The notes under the pieces were generated by a model that saw only the letters and a list, made by a program, of their open reading frames with translations, had not been told where the DNA came from and searched no databases. A stretch of 64,000 nucleotides of DNA from the NCBI RefSeq assembly GCF_051027545.1, contig NZ_CP194901.1:182765-246764 (forward strand), read 5' to 3'. The DNA is from Methylocaldum sp002005105. Lineage in GTDB: Bacteria; Pseudomonadota; Gammaproteobacteria; Methylococcales; Methylococcaceae. Shown piece after piece: positions 43,129-52,365 of the stretch (position 1 is the first letter of the stretch; each line of letters begins with the position of its first letter). A program made the translations under genes and the position numbers.

Positions 43129-44085
43129 TGATTATTGCTCTTGCCTTGGTTCACATTGGCCGCAAGTGAGGCGGCTCCCAAAGCGATATTGGCGACATCC
43201 CAAGCCGTTTCGACAAATAACCCGCTCGGATCTTTCCCATTGACCGGATCATTCCCGACATAGGCATAGAGGTTCAAGTCATCCTGGTAGCCGATCGGAT
43301 CGGTCTGCAGGAACCGCCCGATCGCCGGCGAATACATCCTCGCCTTGTAGTGGTACAGGTTCAATTGCCCCAGCAGCTGCTGGCCGGTGTAGCGGAACCT
43401 AACGCCCGTGGTGACATTCGGCTCGCCCCAGGGGCCGTAGCTGTAGACCGCGGTCGAGGTGCCGCTGCCATCGGCGGTGGCGACGATCGAGCCCAAGTGA
43501 TCGCCGTACAGCCAGGTCTTCTGGGTGGTGCCCGTGCCTTCGTACCAGACCAGCGGCTCGTCGATCCCGGGGCCGTGGACGTAGCGGCGGAGGAGATTGC
43601 CCGAGCCGTCGTACTCGGCCAAGAGGTCCTGGCCGTCGTAGAGGAGGTTCGAGGTCACCCCGGCGATCGCGGTCTGCCGAAGCCGCCCCTCGCCGTCATA
43701 GGCGAGCGCCGCCGCGAGGCCGGTCTTGCTGGCGGTCTTGAGACGGTTGTCGAGGTCGTACGCATAGCTCCACACCCCGTCCCCGGTGAGGTTGCCGTTG
43801 GCGTCATAGCCGAGGGTGGCCCCGGCCGCCTGGGTGTACTGGTTGAGGCCGTTGGCGGTGTAGCTCTTGGTGCCGTTGGCCGCCCCGCCCCATTGATAGG
43901 CGTCGTTGCTCCAGCTTAAGGCCGTGATGGCCTGGACCTGATCGCGGGTGTACGTGTAGGTGAGGTCCTGGGCGGTGCCGGCGAGGTCGTGGCTCAGGAT
44001 CGAGAGGGCCGATTGGGGGGTGTAGCCGTAGCTCGTGGTGCCGTTGCCTAAGGTGACCGTGGTGCGCCGGGAGAGACCATCGTCG
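43129..44085 (-). pseudogene. Rhs core of cassette 3 (orphan, toxin displaced by IS elements)
   Basis: Rhs core from RRTTVTLGNGTTSYGY near 44085 to NDPVNGKDPSGLFVETAWDVANIALGAASL, where IS256 element B enters. It is nearly identical over most of its length to the core of the long Rhs gene just upstream. The 5' edge meets non-Rhs sequence with palindromes (44086-44225). The complete tip is spread over 41327-41734 and 38681-38819. Confidence 0.75.
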
Positions 44086-44186
44086 GCGTCGTCAGCCTTC
44101 GGCGGAAGACGAGAGGACGCCCTATGGGCCAGCGCATTGCCGATGGGCCGTCTTCGAGGTTCCGCCGCTTGGTGCGCCCGAGCCTC

Positions 44187-44222
44187 GAAAGGCGGGTGAC
44201 GGCTACCGCCTCACCCGCCCTA
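44187..44222. repeat. REP-like palindrome at the 5' edge of cassette 3
   Basis: GGCGGGTGA at 44191-44199 pairs with TCACCCGCC at 44211-44219. The preceding AGCCTCGAAAGGCGGGTGACGG also occurs at 60539-60560, next to the 5' edge of cassette 6, so it is a shared repeat. Confidence 0.6.
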
Positions 44223-44253
44223 CCGCGCAGCCTACTGCCCCGCTGACGACACC

Positions 44254-44781
44254 CTAGGTTTTGATCAGACAAATAAATTCTGACTTAGTGACGTTCGGCC
44301 CACAGACACCCCTTGCGAAACATTCGTCCATCTGAGGCAGTAGCGCAACTACCTCGTTAACCAGCTTTTTACACCTGGTTTCGGTAACAAACGGATCGAA
44401 CTGACTGAAGCCGAACTCCTTAGCCGACGCACGTTCGGATTGCCTCTTGGTCAGGGAATGCGGCAGCCATGATTCACGGCGAGCCAGTTCCTCATCGGTC
44501 CACCTGCGAAAGCTTATGTGGAACCTAGGCCGACGCTTTACATCAAGACCGACTATAACGACATCGTAGTAGCCCGGCCCCCGTCTTTGCATCGGAATCA
44601 TATCGGCTCGCTCGATATATTTTCCTCCTGAATCTGTATACAAGTAGTCAACCCAAACAAACCCCCGTCGCTCGAGCTCCGGGACCAGAATCTCGACGAC
44701 GGCTGCCACCAGGAGCTTGGTTTTCTCAGGCAGAAGATTGAACCAGCGCTTGAATGCCTTTTTATGTCTCTCACCGCTCAT
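44254..44781 (-). CDS. Putative immunity protein of the long Rhs toxin (cassette 4)
   Basis: A 175 aa protein whose ATG overlaps the Rhs stop by four bases (ATGA at 44778-44781), so it is translated with the toxin. Helical start (FKRWFNLLPEKTKLLVAAVVE) then beta-rich middle (RGFVWVDYLYTDSGGKY, YDVVIVGLDVKRRPRFHISFRRW) and Trp/Arg-rich loops. The arrangement resembles DUF4304-type immunity proteins in outline, but this is not certain. No membrane segment, which fits a cytoplasmic nuclease toxin. Confidence 0.6.
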   Translation of the reverse strand: MSGERHKKAFKRWFNLLPEKTKLLVAAVVEILVPELERRGFVWVDYLYTDSGGKYIERADMIPMQRRGPGYYDVVIVGLDVKRRPRFHISFRRWTDEELARRESWLPHSLTKRQSERASAKEFGFSQFDPFVTETRCKKLVNEVVALLPQMDECFARGVCGPNVTKSEFICLIKT

Positions 44782-47700
44782 TTTGCGCCAGCAACAGCCC
44801 CTCCTCCTATTCCCGCTCCGAAACCACCGATATCGCCGTAAGAGGTTCTGACCACCCGAAACAGATCAGGGCCAGCCTGATTCAACAGTGCGCGCTGCGC
44901 CCCGGTTAAACCCGAGCTGCCAAACTTCGCCTCCACAAACCCGATGGCGCCGTTCGCCATTCGAACGGTAAAGTCCGGAATGGCCCTGCCTGCGCGGCCG
45001 GTATAAGTTCCGACCTCTCTTGCAGCCCTTTGAGAAGCAATGACGGTTTCTCCATTTAGGAAAATGTTCGCACGTGCGACGGCTTCTCCAATCGCGCCCT
45101 TGGCACCGTTGGAGAGTTGCGACACCGCGGCAGGTAAAACTCGCCCCCCGATCGCGCCGCCAACCGCTCCAACTGCAGTTTCCGTAGCCAGTCCTGCCGC
45201 GCTGAAATTCCCATCAATAGCGGACCGCGTCAGATTCGCCGCGGCTCCGGCGGCAGCCCCGGCACAAGAAAAGCATCCAGTCCCTGCCAATGCCCCGCCC
45301 GCTGCGCCGCCAACTGCCGCCGCTAGATATTCACTCGGTGAGCTGAATCGACCGTTGTACAGATCTAAACCCCCTTGGACAAGTAATCCAACCCCGGCTC
45401 CGAGTCCCGCGCCGATTATGCAGGTAGGACAATTCCCCGATGGATCGGTGAGGTTGATGGGATCATTCCCCACATAGGCATAGAGATTCATATCCGCGCC
45501 ATACCCGATCGGATCGGTCTGCAGGAACCGCCCGATCGCCGGCGAATACATCCTCGCCTTGTAGTGGTACAGGTTCAATTGCCCCAGCAGCTGCTGGCCG
45601 GTGTAGCGGAACCTAACGCCCGTGGTGACATTCGGCTCGCCCCAGGGGCCGTAGCTGTAGACCGCCGTGGACGTGCCGGAGGTATCGGCGGTGGCGACGA
45701 GGCTCCCCAGGTGATCGCCATACAGCCAGGTCTTGGTGGCGGTGCCGGTCCCTTCGTACCAGACCAGCGGCTCGTCGATCCCGGGGCCGTGGACGTAGCG
45801 GCGGAGGAGATTGCCCGAGCCGTCGTACTCGGCCAAGAGGTCCTGGCCGTCGTAGAGGAGGTTCGAGGTCACCCCGGCGATCGCGGTCTGCCGAAGCCGC
45901 CCCTCGCCGTCATAGGCGAGCGCCGCCGCGAGGCCGGTCTTGTTGGCGGTCTTCAGACGGTTGTCGAGGTCGTACGCATAGCTCCACACCCCGTCCCCGG
46001 TGAGGTTGCCGTTGGCGTCATAGCCGAGGGTGGCCCCGGCCGCCTGGGTGTACTGGTTGAGGCCGTTGGCGGTGTAGCTCTTGGTGCCGTTGGCCGCCCC
46101 GCCCCATTGATAGGCGTCGTTGCTCCAGCTGAGCCCGGTGATGGCCTGGACCTGGTTGCGGGTGTACGTGTAGGTGAGGTCCTGGGCGGTGCCGGCGAGG
46201 TTGTGGCCGAGGCTCGAGAGGGCCGATTGGGCGCTGTAGCCGTAGCTGGTGGTGGTGCCGTTGCCGAGGGTCACCGTGGTGCGCCTTGAGAGGTCGTCGT
46301 AGGCGTAGCTCGCCAGGCTCGTGGTCCCCAGCTCCTTGATCGCCGTCGGCCGGTTGAGGGCGTCGTAGCTCGTGGTGACGTAGAACGGCGTCGCCTCGGG
46401 CCAGGTGATCCTCGTCCGGTTGGAGGCCGCATCGTACTGGTAGCTCACCGTCTTGCCGCCCGCCGTGGTCGAGGTGAGCCGGCCGGCGTTGTCGAAGGCG
46501 TAAGTGATGGCGTAACCGGTCAGGTTGGCTTGCGTCCGCCGGCCCAACAGATCGTAGACGTAGCTGACGTTATCGGCCGTCGTCGGATAGGCGCGGCTCA
46601 AGAGCCGGTTGAGGTCGTCGTAGGCCAGGGTCACGCTTTGGCCGTTCCGCTTCCTGAGGCTCACGAGGTTGCTATTGGCGTCGTAGCCGTACTGTTCGTA
46701 ATCCGTGGTCGAGGAGACCCCGGCCGTGGTCTTGCTCGGGAACAGGGTCTTGAGCCGGCGGTCGTGGCCGTCGTACTGGTAGGTGGTGAGGTTGTTCTTG
46801 GCGTCCTTGACCGTCGCCACCCGCCCGTTGGGGGTGTAGGTGTAGGCGGCGGTGGTCTGGGCGAGTCCCGTGCCGACCGCGCGCTTGATCTGCTGCACGG
46901 TGTCATCGAGGTTGTAGACGGTCTCGCTGACCCGGTTGCCGCCCTGCGCCGCCGTCAGGTTCTCGGTGGCGCGGATGAGCCGGTCGAGGTCGTCGTAGGC
47001 GTAGTCGGCTACCGAGACCGGCGCGGCGGCCGTCGGGCAGGTGGTGGCCGCCGCCGTCTGCCCCGGTCCCCAGGCCTTCAGGAGCTGGTTGGTGGGGGTA
47101 TAGGTGCGGCAGGAGACCAGCCATTGGGCGCCGATCTGGGCGGCGGTCCTAATGAGATTGCCGTTGGCGTCGTAGCCTTGCTGGGTCACCTTGCCGAGGG
47201 CGTTGGTCACCTGGGTCGGCCGCCGTTCGGCGTCGTAGGCAGTGGTCACGGTGTCGGTGACGTCGGTGCGGGGACCGTTGACCTGGGTCAGGTTGCCGAC
47301 CGCATCATAGGTGTAGGTGGTGGCGAGGTTGAGCTTGCCCGTGCCCGCATCCACCGTGACGGTCTGCGGCACGTACTGGTTGCTCGCGTTGTAGGTGGTG
47401 GTGGTCACCACCGACTGGGTGGCGCTGATCTTCTCGGTGACCGCGGTCGGGAGGTAGAAGGTGGCAAAGCCGGTCGGGGTGAACCCGGTGTAGGCGGTGG
47501 TGGTCACCGGCTGAACGCCGCCGCTGTCCGCCGGCCGGGTGACGGTGGCGGGCAGCCCCTGTGCGGTGTAGGTGTAGGTGGTGACCTTGCCGCGCGGGTC
47601 GGTCACGCTCGCGACCCGGTTGAAGGCGCTTTCGTAGGTGGTGCTGGTGACCAAATTGGCGAGGCCCGAGCCGGCCTTGGCCACCTGCGTCACCGTTTTG

Positions 47701-48410
47701 ACGTTGTGGGTGCAGCGCTTGTCGGTGCCGGCGCAGGGGGCGTCGTCGTAGGCGTAGGTCAGATAGTTGCCTTCCGGCAGGACGGTCTTGATGAGCCGTT
47801 CCTGGCCGTCATAGGTATGCGTGGTGACCCGGCCTTCGGGGTCGATGGCCTTGAGCTCCTTGCCGAAGGCGTCGAAATAGGACACCCGGCTCAATCCCAG
47901 GGGGCCGGTCTCCTCGGACCGGGAGCCCGCGAAGTAGTAGGTGTAGAGCTTGCCGTTGGCGTTGGTCTGGGTCTGCACCCGGCCCAAGGCGTCGTAGACG
48001 TTGGTGGCGAACGCGGTGGTCGGGTTGGCCGGGTAGAACAGCTGGGTGATCCGCCCCGGCAGGTCGTACTGGAAGGTGGTGGCCTTGGCCGTGGCGTCGG
48101 TGAAGGTCGTCAGATTGCCGTTGGCGTCATAAGCGTAGCCGAGGCTGCGCGTGCCGTCGCTCACCTGGGTGACGCGACCCCCGCTGTAGGTCAGGGTCAG
48201 GGTCCGGCCCAGGCTGTTCTGTACCTGGGTCAGGTCGTTGCCGGTGTAGGTGAACTTGACCTGGACCCCGCTGGCCTCTTGGAAGGTGGCGATCCGGCCG
48301 GCCGCGTTGAAGGTGAGCTGGTCCCGGTGCAGGGTTTCGTAACTGTAGGTGGCGTCGGCGTTCTTGATCAGCCGCGCCGCGTTACCGGGGGGTGCGTCCA
48401 TCCGGCGCAT
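44778..48410 (-). CDS. Long Rhs protein with PD-(D/E)xK-like nuclease tip (N-terminus missing)
   Basis: A 1210 aa frame made of more than 20 YD repeats (GYAYDANGNLTTFTDATAKA, TTYQYDGHDRRLKTLFP). The Rhs core LNLYHYKARMYSPAIGRFLQ and YVGNDPINLTDPSGNCP follows near residue 980. The tip has glycine-rich hydrophobic repeats, then GEAVARANIFLNGETVIASQ, AIPDFTVRMANGAIGFVEAKFG and LTGAQRALL: the D...ExK spacing of a PD-(D/E)xK nuclease. The first residues MRRMDAPP come from a palindromic repeat, and no N-terminal Rhs domain or PAAR is present, so the 5' end has been cut off by the primase/REP junction. It may be unexpressed as it stands. Confidence 0.85.
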   Translation of the reverse strand: MRRMDAPPGNAARLIKNADATYSYETLHRDQLTFNAAGRIATFQEASGVQVKFTYTGNDLTQVQNSLGRTLTLTYSGGRVTQVSDGTRSLGYAYDANGNLTTFTDATAKATTFQYDLPGRITQLFYPANPTTAFATNVYDALGRVQTQTNANGKLYTYYFAGSRSEETGPLGLSRVSYFDAFGKELKAIDPEGRVTTHTYDGQERLIKTVLPEGNYLTYAYDDAPCAGTDKRCTHNVKTVTQVAKAGSGLANLVTSTTYESAFNRVASVTDPRGKVTTYTYTAQGLPATVTRPADSGGVQPVTTTAYTGFTPTGFATFYLPTAVTEKISATQSVVTTTTYNASNQYVPQTVTVDAGTGKLNLATTYTYDAVGNLTQVNGPRTDVTDTVTTAYDAERRPTQVTNALGKVTQQGYDANGNLIRTAAQIGAQWLVSCRTYTPTNQLLKAWGPGQTAAATTCPTAAAPVSVADYAYDDLDRLIRATENLTAAQGGNRVSETVYNLDDTVQQIKRAVGTGLAQTTAAYTYTPNGRVATVKDAKNNLTTYQYDGHDRRLKTLFPSKTTAGVSSTTDYEQYGYDANSNLVSLRKRNGQSVTLAYDDLNRLLSRAYPTTADNVSYVYDLLGRRTQANLTGYAITYAFDNAGRLTSTTAGGKTVSYQYDAASNRTRITWPEATPFYVTTSYDALNRPTAIKELGTTSLASYAYDDLSRRTTVTLGNGTTTSYGYSAQSALSSLGHNLAGTAQDLTYTYTRNQVQAITGLSWSNDAYQWGGAANGTKSYTANGLNQYTQAAGATLGYDANGNLTGDGVWSYAYDLDNRLKTANKTGLAAALAYDGEGRLRQTAIAGVTSNLLYDGQDLLAEYDGSGNLLRRYVHGPGIDEPLVWYEGTGTATKTWLYGDHLGSLVATADTSGTSTAVYSYGPWGEPNVTTGVRFRYTGQQLLGQLNLYHYKARMYSPAIGRFLQTDPIGYGADMNLYAYVGNDPINLTDPSGNCPTCIIGAGLGAGVGLLVQGGLDLYNGRFSSPSEYLAAAVGGAAGGALAGTGCFSCAGAAAGAAANLTRSAIDGNFSAAGLATETAVGAVGGAIGGRVLPAAVSQLSNGAKGAIGEAVARANIFLNGETVIASQRAAREVGTYTGRAGRAIPDFTVRMANGAIGFVEAKFGSSGLTGAQRALLNQAGPDLFRVVRTSYGDIGGFGAGIGGGAVAGAK

Positions 48411-48429
48411 TACGCGACGCTAATGCGCC
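48404..48429. repeat. REP-like palindrome at Rhs/primase junction
   Basis: GGCGCATTA-CGCGACGC-TAATGCGCC is a perfect nine-pair stem. It lies exactly between the stop of the primase gene (48430) and the truncated start of the long Rhs frame. A close relative is at 36575-36596. Confidence 0.65.
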
Positions 48430-49153
48430 CTACGCGCGCTGCTGCGCGTACTCGTTGGCGTCCATTCCCTTGGGGAACAGGATGCGGAAGGCGTCGATGC
48501 CGTTTTCATTGAGCAGCGCCGCCAGTTTGTCCGCCGCCGCGTTGCCCGCTTCGTCACGGTCGTAGGCGATCAGCGCTCGCTTGATGCCATGCCGTTTGAA
48601 CGCCGCCAAGTGATCGTCGGTGAAGCCGCCCGTGCCGTAGCTGGCGGTGACGTTGCGATAGCCCGCCACCCAGAAGGTCATGGCGTCGATCAGCGCTTCG
48701 CACAGGATGATTTCCTCCGAAGCCTTCAGCGCCGGCACATTCCACACGCCTTGATGCGGCCCCGGCAGGTACAGGTGATAGGCGGTGCCGGGGCGCAGGT
48801 TGTTCAAGATCTTGCGGCCGTAGACTTCGGTGATGAGGCCGTTTTCATCCATCACCGGCACCACCAGCGAGCCGTTGAAGTGCTCGTGGCCCGACTCGCG
48901 CAGGAGGCCGATCGCTTGGAGCTTGCCGCGCAGCTCGCTACCGGCCTTGCGGTTCTTCTCCGGCAGGCGGTAGCCCAGGGTGCGGTTGGCATAGCCCAGC
49001 TTGAAGGTATCGATGAGTTCGGCGCTCTTGAGGCCGCGCGATTCCAGATAGGCCAGCGCCTCCGGCGATTGCTTTAGCGTCTGGTGGTAGTAGTCGATGA
49101 CCTGGCGCAGCGCGGTTTGGTGATCGGCATTCGCGGCTAAGGGCGGAGCTAAC

Positions 49154-49816
49154 CAAATCGGGAGTTCCCCCGGCTCTGCCGGGGAGGCAGTAGCCGTTTG
49201 ACATTTGCGGGGGTCCATCGGGGAGACTCCGCGTTGTGAGCCGCCAAAGCACACGACTTAGAGAGGAACCCGATGGACGAGTATGAAAGCCTAAGCCACT
49301 CGAAGTGGGAGTGTAAATATCACGTGGTGTTTATCCCAAAGTGTCGCCGTCGAACGCTGTACCAACAGCTCCGAAAGTATTTGGGAGAGGTATTCCGAAC
49401 ACTGGCTGCGCAGAGGGAGAGCCGAATCGAAGAGGGGCACTTGATGCCCGATCACGTGCATATGTTGATCGCAATTCCGCCGAAGTATGCCGTGTTGCAG
49501 GTGATTGGATTCATCAAGGGGAAGAGCGCGATCCATCTAGCCCGGGTATACGGTGAGCGGAAGAGGAATTTCGTGGGGCAGCACTTTTGGGCGCGAGGTT
49601 ATTTCGTATCAACAGTGGGGCGAGACGAGGCGTTGATTCGAGAGTACATCCGCAACCAGGAGCTGGAGGATAGGCGCATGGATCAACTGAGCCTATGGCG
49701 CTGACTTGCCACCACGCTGGTGGCCCAAAAAGGTCGGGGCCGCGTTAGCGACTCCGTTTAGCCGCTTTGAGCGGCTCACGAACTAAAGCCCCCGGCTCTG
49801 CCGGGGGATACTTAAC
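49154..49816 (+). mobile_element. IS200-type element (tnpA only)
   Basis: A 663-base element without inverted repeats or target duplication, as for IS200. The left hairpin (CCCCGGC-TCT-GCCGGGG, about 49167-49184) and right hairpin (CCCCCGGC-TCT-GCCGGGGG, 49789-49807) are near identical and sit at the ends. Deleting it restores the primase reading frame exactly. Confidence 0.82.
49273..49704 (+). CDS. tnpA: IS200 Y1 transposase TnpA
   Basis: A 143 aa HUH transposase beginning MDEYESLSHSKWECKYHVVF. The HUH motif is in MPDHVHMLIAIPPKY and the catalytic tyrosine in LIREYIRNQELED. WARGYFVSTVGRDE is a further conserved block. A GAGGAA ribosome site precedes the ATG. It is only distantly related to the TnpA at 23839. 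Complete and probably functional. Confidence 0.9.
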   Translation: MDEYESLSHSKWECKYHVVFIPKCRRRTLYQQLRKYLGEVFRTLAAQRESRIEEGHLMPDHVHMLIAIPPKYAVLQVIGFIKGKSAIHLARVYGERKRNFVGQHFWARGYFVSTVGRDEALIREYIRNQELEDRRMDQLSLWR

Positions 49817-50251
49817 TTGGTGGTGGTGTTTTTCTTCACCGGCTGCGCGCTGCCTTCCGCGACCAGCCCGGCATCGTTCTGCAACAGCTCGCAGGCAAAG
49901 CGGAAGCTGACGCCCCGCGTCCTCATCACCCAGTCGATCACGGAGCCCGCCGCGTCACAGCCGAAGCAGTGGAACAGATTGGTCTTGGGGCTGATGACCA
50001 AGCTCGGCGTGTCGTCGCCCTCGTGGAACGGGCAACGGATCGCCCAGTCCTTGCCCTGGCGCTTGGGCTGATGGCCCTGGCTCTCCACTAGGCGCAGCAG
50101 GGAAATTTCCGTCTTGATCCGGTTGATCGTCTCGTCGGTAAATCGCGCCATGCCCACCCTCCCCAAAACCCTGTCAAGCCGTAATTGTGCTGTTTTTATA
50201 CCTGCGTTTCTGCTATATTGCAAGCAGCACAAACGAAGGAGGGCCTTATAG

Positions 50252-51417
50252 GGAACCTCTGAATAAAGCCCACATTGGTCCAGTAGAATCCGGCTTGTCT
50301 GAAAAAACCCATGCAAGCATGCCATTCCTCCGAGTTTTCCACGGTTTTCTCCGGTCCGTCCGGCCGGATTCACCCGGTTGGGCGAACCGCGGGCAGACTT
50401 CGCCCGTCAACTCATCAACGCGTGCCTCTTCAAATACAGATTGGTCAGCCCAATCAGCGTGAAGACTTGGGCGGCGTTCTTCGCGATTCCCCGATAACGC
50501 GTCTTGATGTAGCCAAACTGGCACTTCACCACCCGGAAGATGTGCTCCACCCGGCTGCGGACCGAAGCCAGCTTGCGGTTCCGCCGTTTCTGTCCGCTTG
50601 TCAGCGTGCGTTTGGGACGCGCCTTCAGCGCCACGCCCCAAAACACGCCGGCTTTGCGGGCCGCTCGCTTGAAGGTGTTGTTGACATAGCCGGCATCACC
50701 CAACACCGCCCGGTCGTCTTCCCGCAGCAGGTTCGGCAACTGGCTGAGATCCGACACGTTCGCCGGCGTCACCGACACGGTGTGCACCAAGCCGCTGTTC
50801 ACGTCCGCCCCTACATGGACTTTCATGCCGAAAAACCACTGGTTCCCTTTCTTCGTCTGATGCATCTCCGGGTCCCGAGCTTTCCCTTTGTTCTTCGTCG
50901 AAGGCGCCGCATGAATGATCGTGGCGTCCACCATCGTGCCGCCTTTGAGCAAAAGACCTTTTTGTTCCAACACATCATTGATGGTGTTCATCAACTGGGC
51001 GGTCAACTCGTGCCGCTCCAGCAAGCGACGGAAGTTGAGGATGGTCGTTTCATCCGGCAGCGCGTCTTCCACGAGTTCCAACCCGGCGAACCGCCGCATC
51101 GACTCAATCTCGTACAAGGCGTCTTCCAGGCCCGGATCGGACAGCGCATACCACTGCTGCAGAAAGTAGATCCGCAACGTCGCTTCCAGTGGCATGGGCT
51201 GACGACCCCGGCGTCCGGCTTTGGGGTAATGCGGCTCAATGACCGCCAACAGCGCCTCCCAGGGCATCACCTGGTCCATCTCGGCCAGAAATTTCTCTCG
51301 GCGAGTCTGTTTCTTCTTGGCGTCAAACGCCAACGAGGCAAAGCTGATTTGTTTCATCGCGTCACCACTCCAGTCGAATGGCGAAAAGCTTAACATGGCG
51401 ATTTATTCAGAGGTTCC
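50252..51417 (-). mobile_element. IS5-family element, complete copy
   Basis: Perfect inverted ends GGAACCTCTGAATAAA (50252, and from 51417 on the other strand) flanked by ATAG at 50248-50251 and 51418-51421. Length 1166 bp. It is the same family as the shortened copy at 6801-7796. It landed between the primase gene and the XRE regulator gene. Confidence 0.85.
50407..51357 (-). CDS. IS5-family transposase
   Basis: A 316 aa transposase from ATG 51357 (MKQISFASLAFDAKKKQTRRE). The N-terminal domain with LEATLRIYFLQQWYALSDPGL is present, unlike in the copy at 6953. DDE landmarks are GGTMVDATIIHAAPSTKN, RAVLGDAGYVNN and SVRSRVEHIFRVVK. The frame is uninterrupted and probably active. Confidence 0.9.
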   Translation of the reverse strand: MKQISFASLAFDAKKKQTRREKFLAEMDQVMPWEALLAVIEPHYPKAGRRGRQPMPLEATLRIYFLQQWYALSDPGLEDALYEIESMRRFAGLELVEDALPDETTILNFRRLLERHELTAQLMNTINDVLEQKGLLLKGGTMVDATIIHAAPSTKNKGKARDPEMHQTKKGNQWFFGMKVHVGADVNSGLVHTVSVTPANVSDLSQLPNLLREDDRAVLGDAGYVNNTFKRAARKAGVFWGVALKARPKRTLTSGQKRRNRKLASVRSRVEHIFRVVKCQFGYIKTRYRGIAKNAAQVFTLIGLTNLYLKRHALMS

Positions 51418-51453
51418 ATAGTGTTCGCATCGCAAACCACCGAGTGGCTCATC

Positions 51454-51798
51454 ATGGAGTTTTCCGAACGCCTGGCCGCGCTGCGCAAGGAGCGGGGCCT
51501 GACTCAAAAAGCCCTGGCCGAACAGGTCGGGGTGCATATCACGCAGATTCAGCGCTACGAGAATGGCTCGATCCAGCCGACCCTGGATGTGCTGCGCCGC
51601 CTGGCCGTGGCCCTGTCGGTCAGTGCGGATTTGCTGGTTTTTGACAAGGACGAACGCGGACCCGATGCGGATCTGAAGCTGGAGTTCGAGGCCCTGAGCC
51701 AGTTCAGTCCGGAAGAGAAGGCTATCGCCAAAAAGGTCTTGCAGGGGCTAATCATCCAGCACCAAGCCAAGCGCTGGACCACTGCTGCCAGCCGTTAA
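51454..51798 (+). CDS. XRE-family transcriptional regulator
   Basis: A 114 aa protein starting MEFSERLAALRKERGLTQKA. A classic helix-turn-helix (LTQKALAEQVGVHITQIQRYE followed by PTLDVLRRLAVALSVSADLL) occupies residues 10-65. The C-terminal part SQFSPEEKAIAKKVLQGLI is a short helical oligomerisation tail. It lies 30 bases before the toxin-antitoxin pair and may control it. The IS5 element ends 36 bases upstream, so the natural promoter may have been replaced. Confidence 0.85.
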   Translation: MEFSERLAALRKERGLTQKALAEQVGVHITQIQRYENGSIQPTLDVLRRLAVALSVSADLLVFDKDERGPDADLKLEFEALSQFSPEEKAIAKKVLQGLIIQHQAKRWTTAASR

Positions 51799-51828
51799 GG
51801 GAAACACGTTAATTTGACGAGGTGATTT

Positions 51829-52014
51829 ATGGCAACGCCAAAAGAAGCCGCACGACAACTGATCGACCATCTGCCGGAACAGGCCAGTTGGGATGACATC
51901 ATGTATGAGCTGTATGTGAAACAGAAAATCGAGGAAGGACTGAAAGACGCCGAGGAAGGACGCGTGATTTCCCACGAAGAGGTTAAACGCGAACTGCTCG
52001 GAAATTGGCCATGA
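51829..52014 (+). CDS. Small antitoxin-like protein of a ParE/RelE module
   Basis: A 61 aa acidic protein (MATPKEAARQLIDHLPEQAS, DDIMYELYVKQKIEEGLKDAEEG). The pattern of a short amphipathic N-terminus followed by VKQKIEEGLKDAEEGRVISHEEV is typical of small antitoxins encoded directly before ParE-type toxins. It overlaps the toxin start by ATGA. No DNA-binding fold is obvious, so the XRE protein may provide regulation. Confidence 0.75.
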   Translation: MATPKEAARQLIDHLPEQASWDDIMYELYVKQKIEEGLKDAEEGRVISHEEVKRELLGNWP

Positions 52015-52319
52015 GGCTGAAATGGTCGCACCGGGCACGCGCCGACATACGGCAGTTGCGCGCCTACATCGCGCAGGATTCGCCCTTCTATGCCCGACAG
52101 TTTATCGAACGACTGATCAAACGCATCGACAACCTACCGGAGTTTCCACACAGGGGCCGCGCCGTGCCCGAGGCCGAGCGGGAGGACATTCGCGAGATCA
52201 TCTTCCAGGGCTACCGCATCATCTACCGCACCGCGCCCGATCATCTGCTCATCGTCACCATCCTGCACGGCAGTCGCGATCTGGCAGGGCAGGAAAAGAA
52301 GCCGTGGGAGGAAGGATAG
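52011..52319 (+). CDS. ParE/RelE-superfamily toxin
   Basis: A 102 aa basic protein starting MRLKWSHRARADIRQLRAYIA. The ParE fold is visible in FIERLIKRIDNLPEFPHRGR, AEREDIREIIFQGYRIIYRT and LLIVTILHGSRDL. ParE toxins poison gyrase, while RelE relatives cut mRNA; the FQGYRIIYR pattern fits the ParE side. It overlaps the antitoxin by four bases and is followed by a GC-rich hairpin. Confidence 0.82.
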   Translation: MRLKWSHRARADIRQLRAYIAQDSPFYARQFIERLIKRIDNLPEFPHRGRAVPEAEREDIREIIFQGYRIIYRTAPDHLLIVTILHGSRDLAGQEKKPWEEG

Positions 52320-52320
52320 C

Positions 52321-52343
52321 GACGCCCGCGCAAGGCGGGCGTC
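52321..52343 (+). terminator. Hairpin after the toxin-antitoxin operon
   Basis: GACGCCCGC-GCAA-GGCGGGCGTC is a strong stem-loop directly after the toxin stop. The following bases (ATCATTCC) are not a good T-run, so it may be a weak terminator or RNA-stabilising hairpin. It also lies before the converging immunity gene. Confidence 0.55.
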
Positions 52344-52365
52344 ATCATTCCTGGTACTGCGTCAG

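Larger units (their letters stand above)
48430..50151 (-). pseudogene. CHC2/TOPRIM primase-like protein, interrupted by IS200
   Basis: The first piece (49817-50151) starts MARFTDETINRIKTEISLLR after a GGAGGG site. It contains the CHC2 zinc finger CPFHEGDDTPSLVISPKTNLFHCFGC split over a normal primase spacing. The second piece (48430-49153) has ALRQVIDYYHQTLKQSPEAL, then a TOPRIM domain with EEIILCEALIDAMTF and RALIAYDRDEAGNAAADKLAAL. Removing the IS200 element (49154-49816) joins them in frame as NTTTKLAPPLAANADHQ. The intact protein would be about 350 aa, a small phage/plasmid-type primase. No helicase domain is seen. Confidence 0.8.

Noticed and set aside
46530..48512. 660-codon open frame on the plus strand
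   Set aside because: It is antisense to the long Rhs gene; repeated GC-rich YD motifs keep the opposite strand open. The translation is low-complexity Gly/Val/Arg with no family resemblance.
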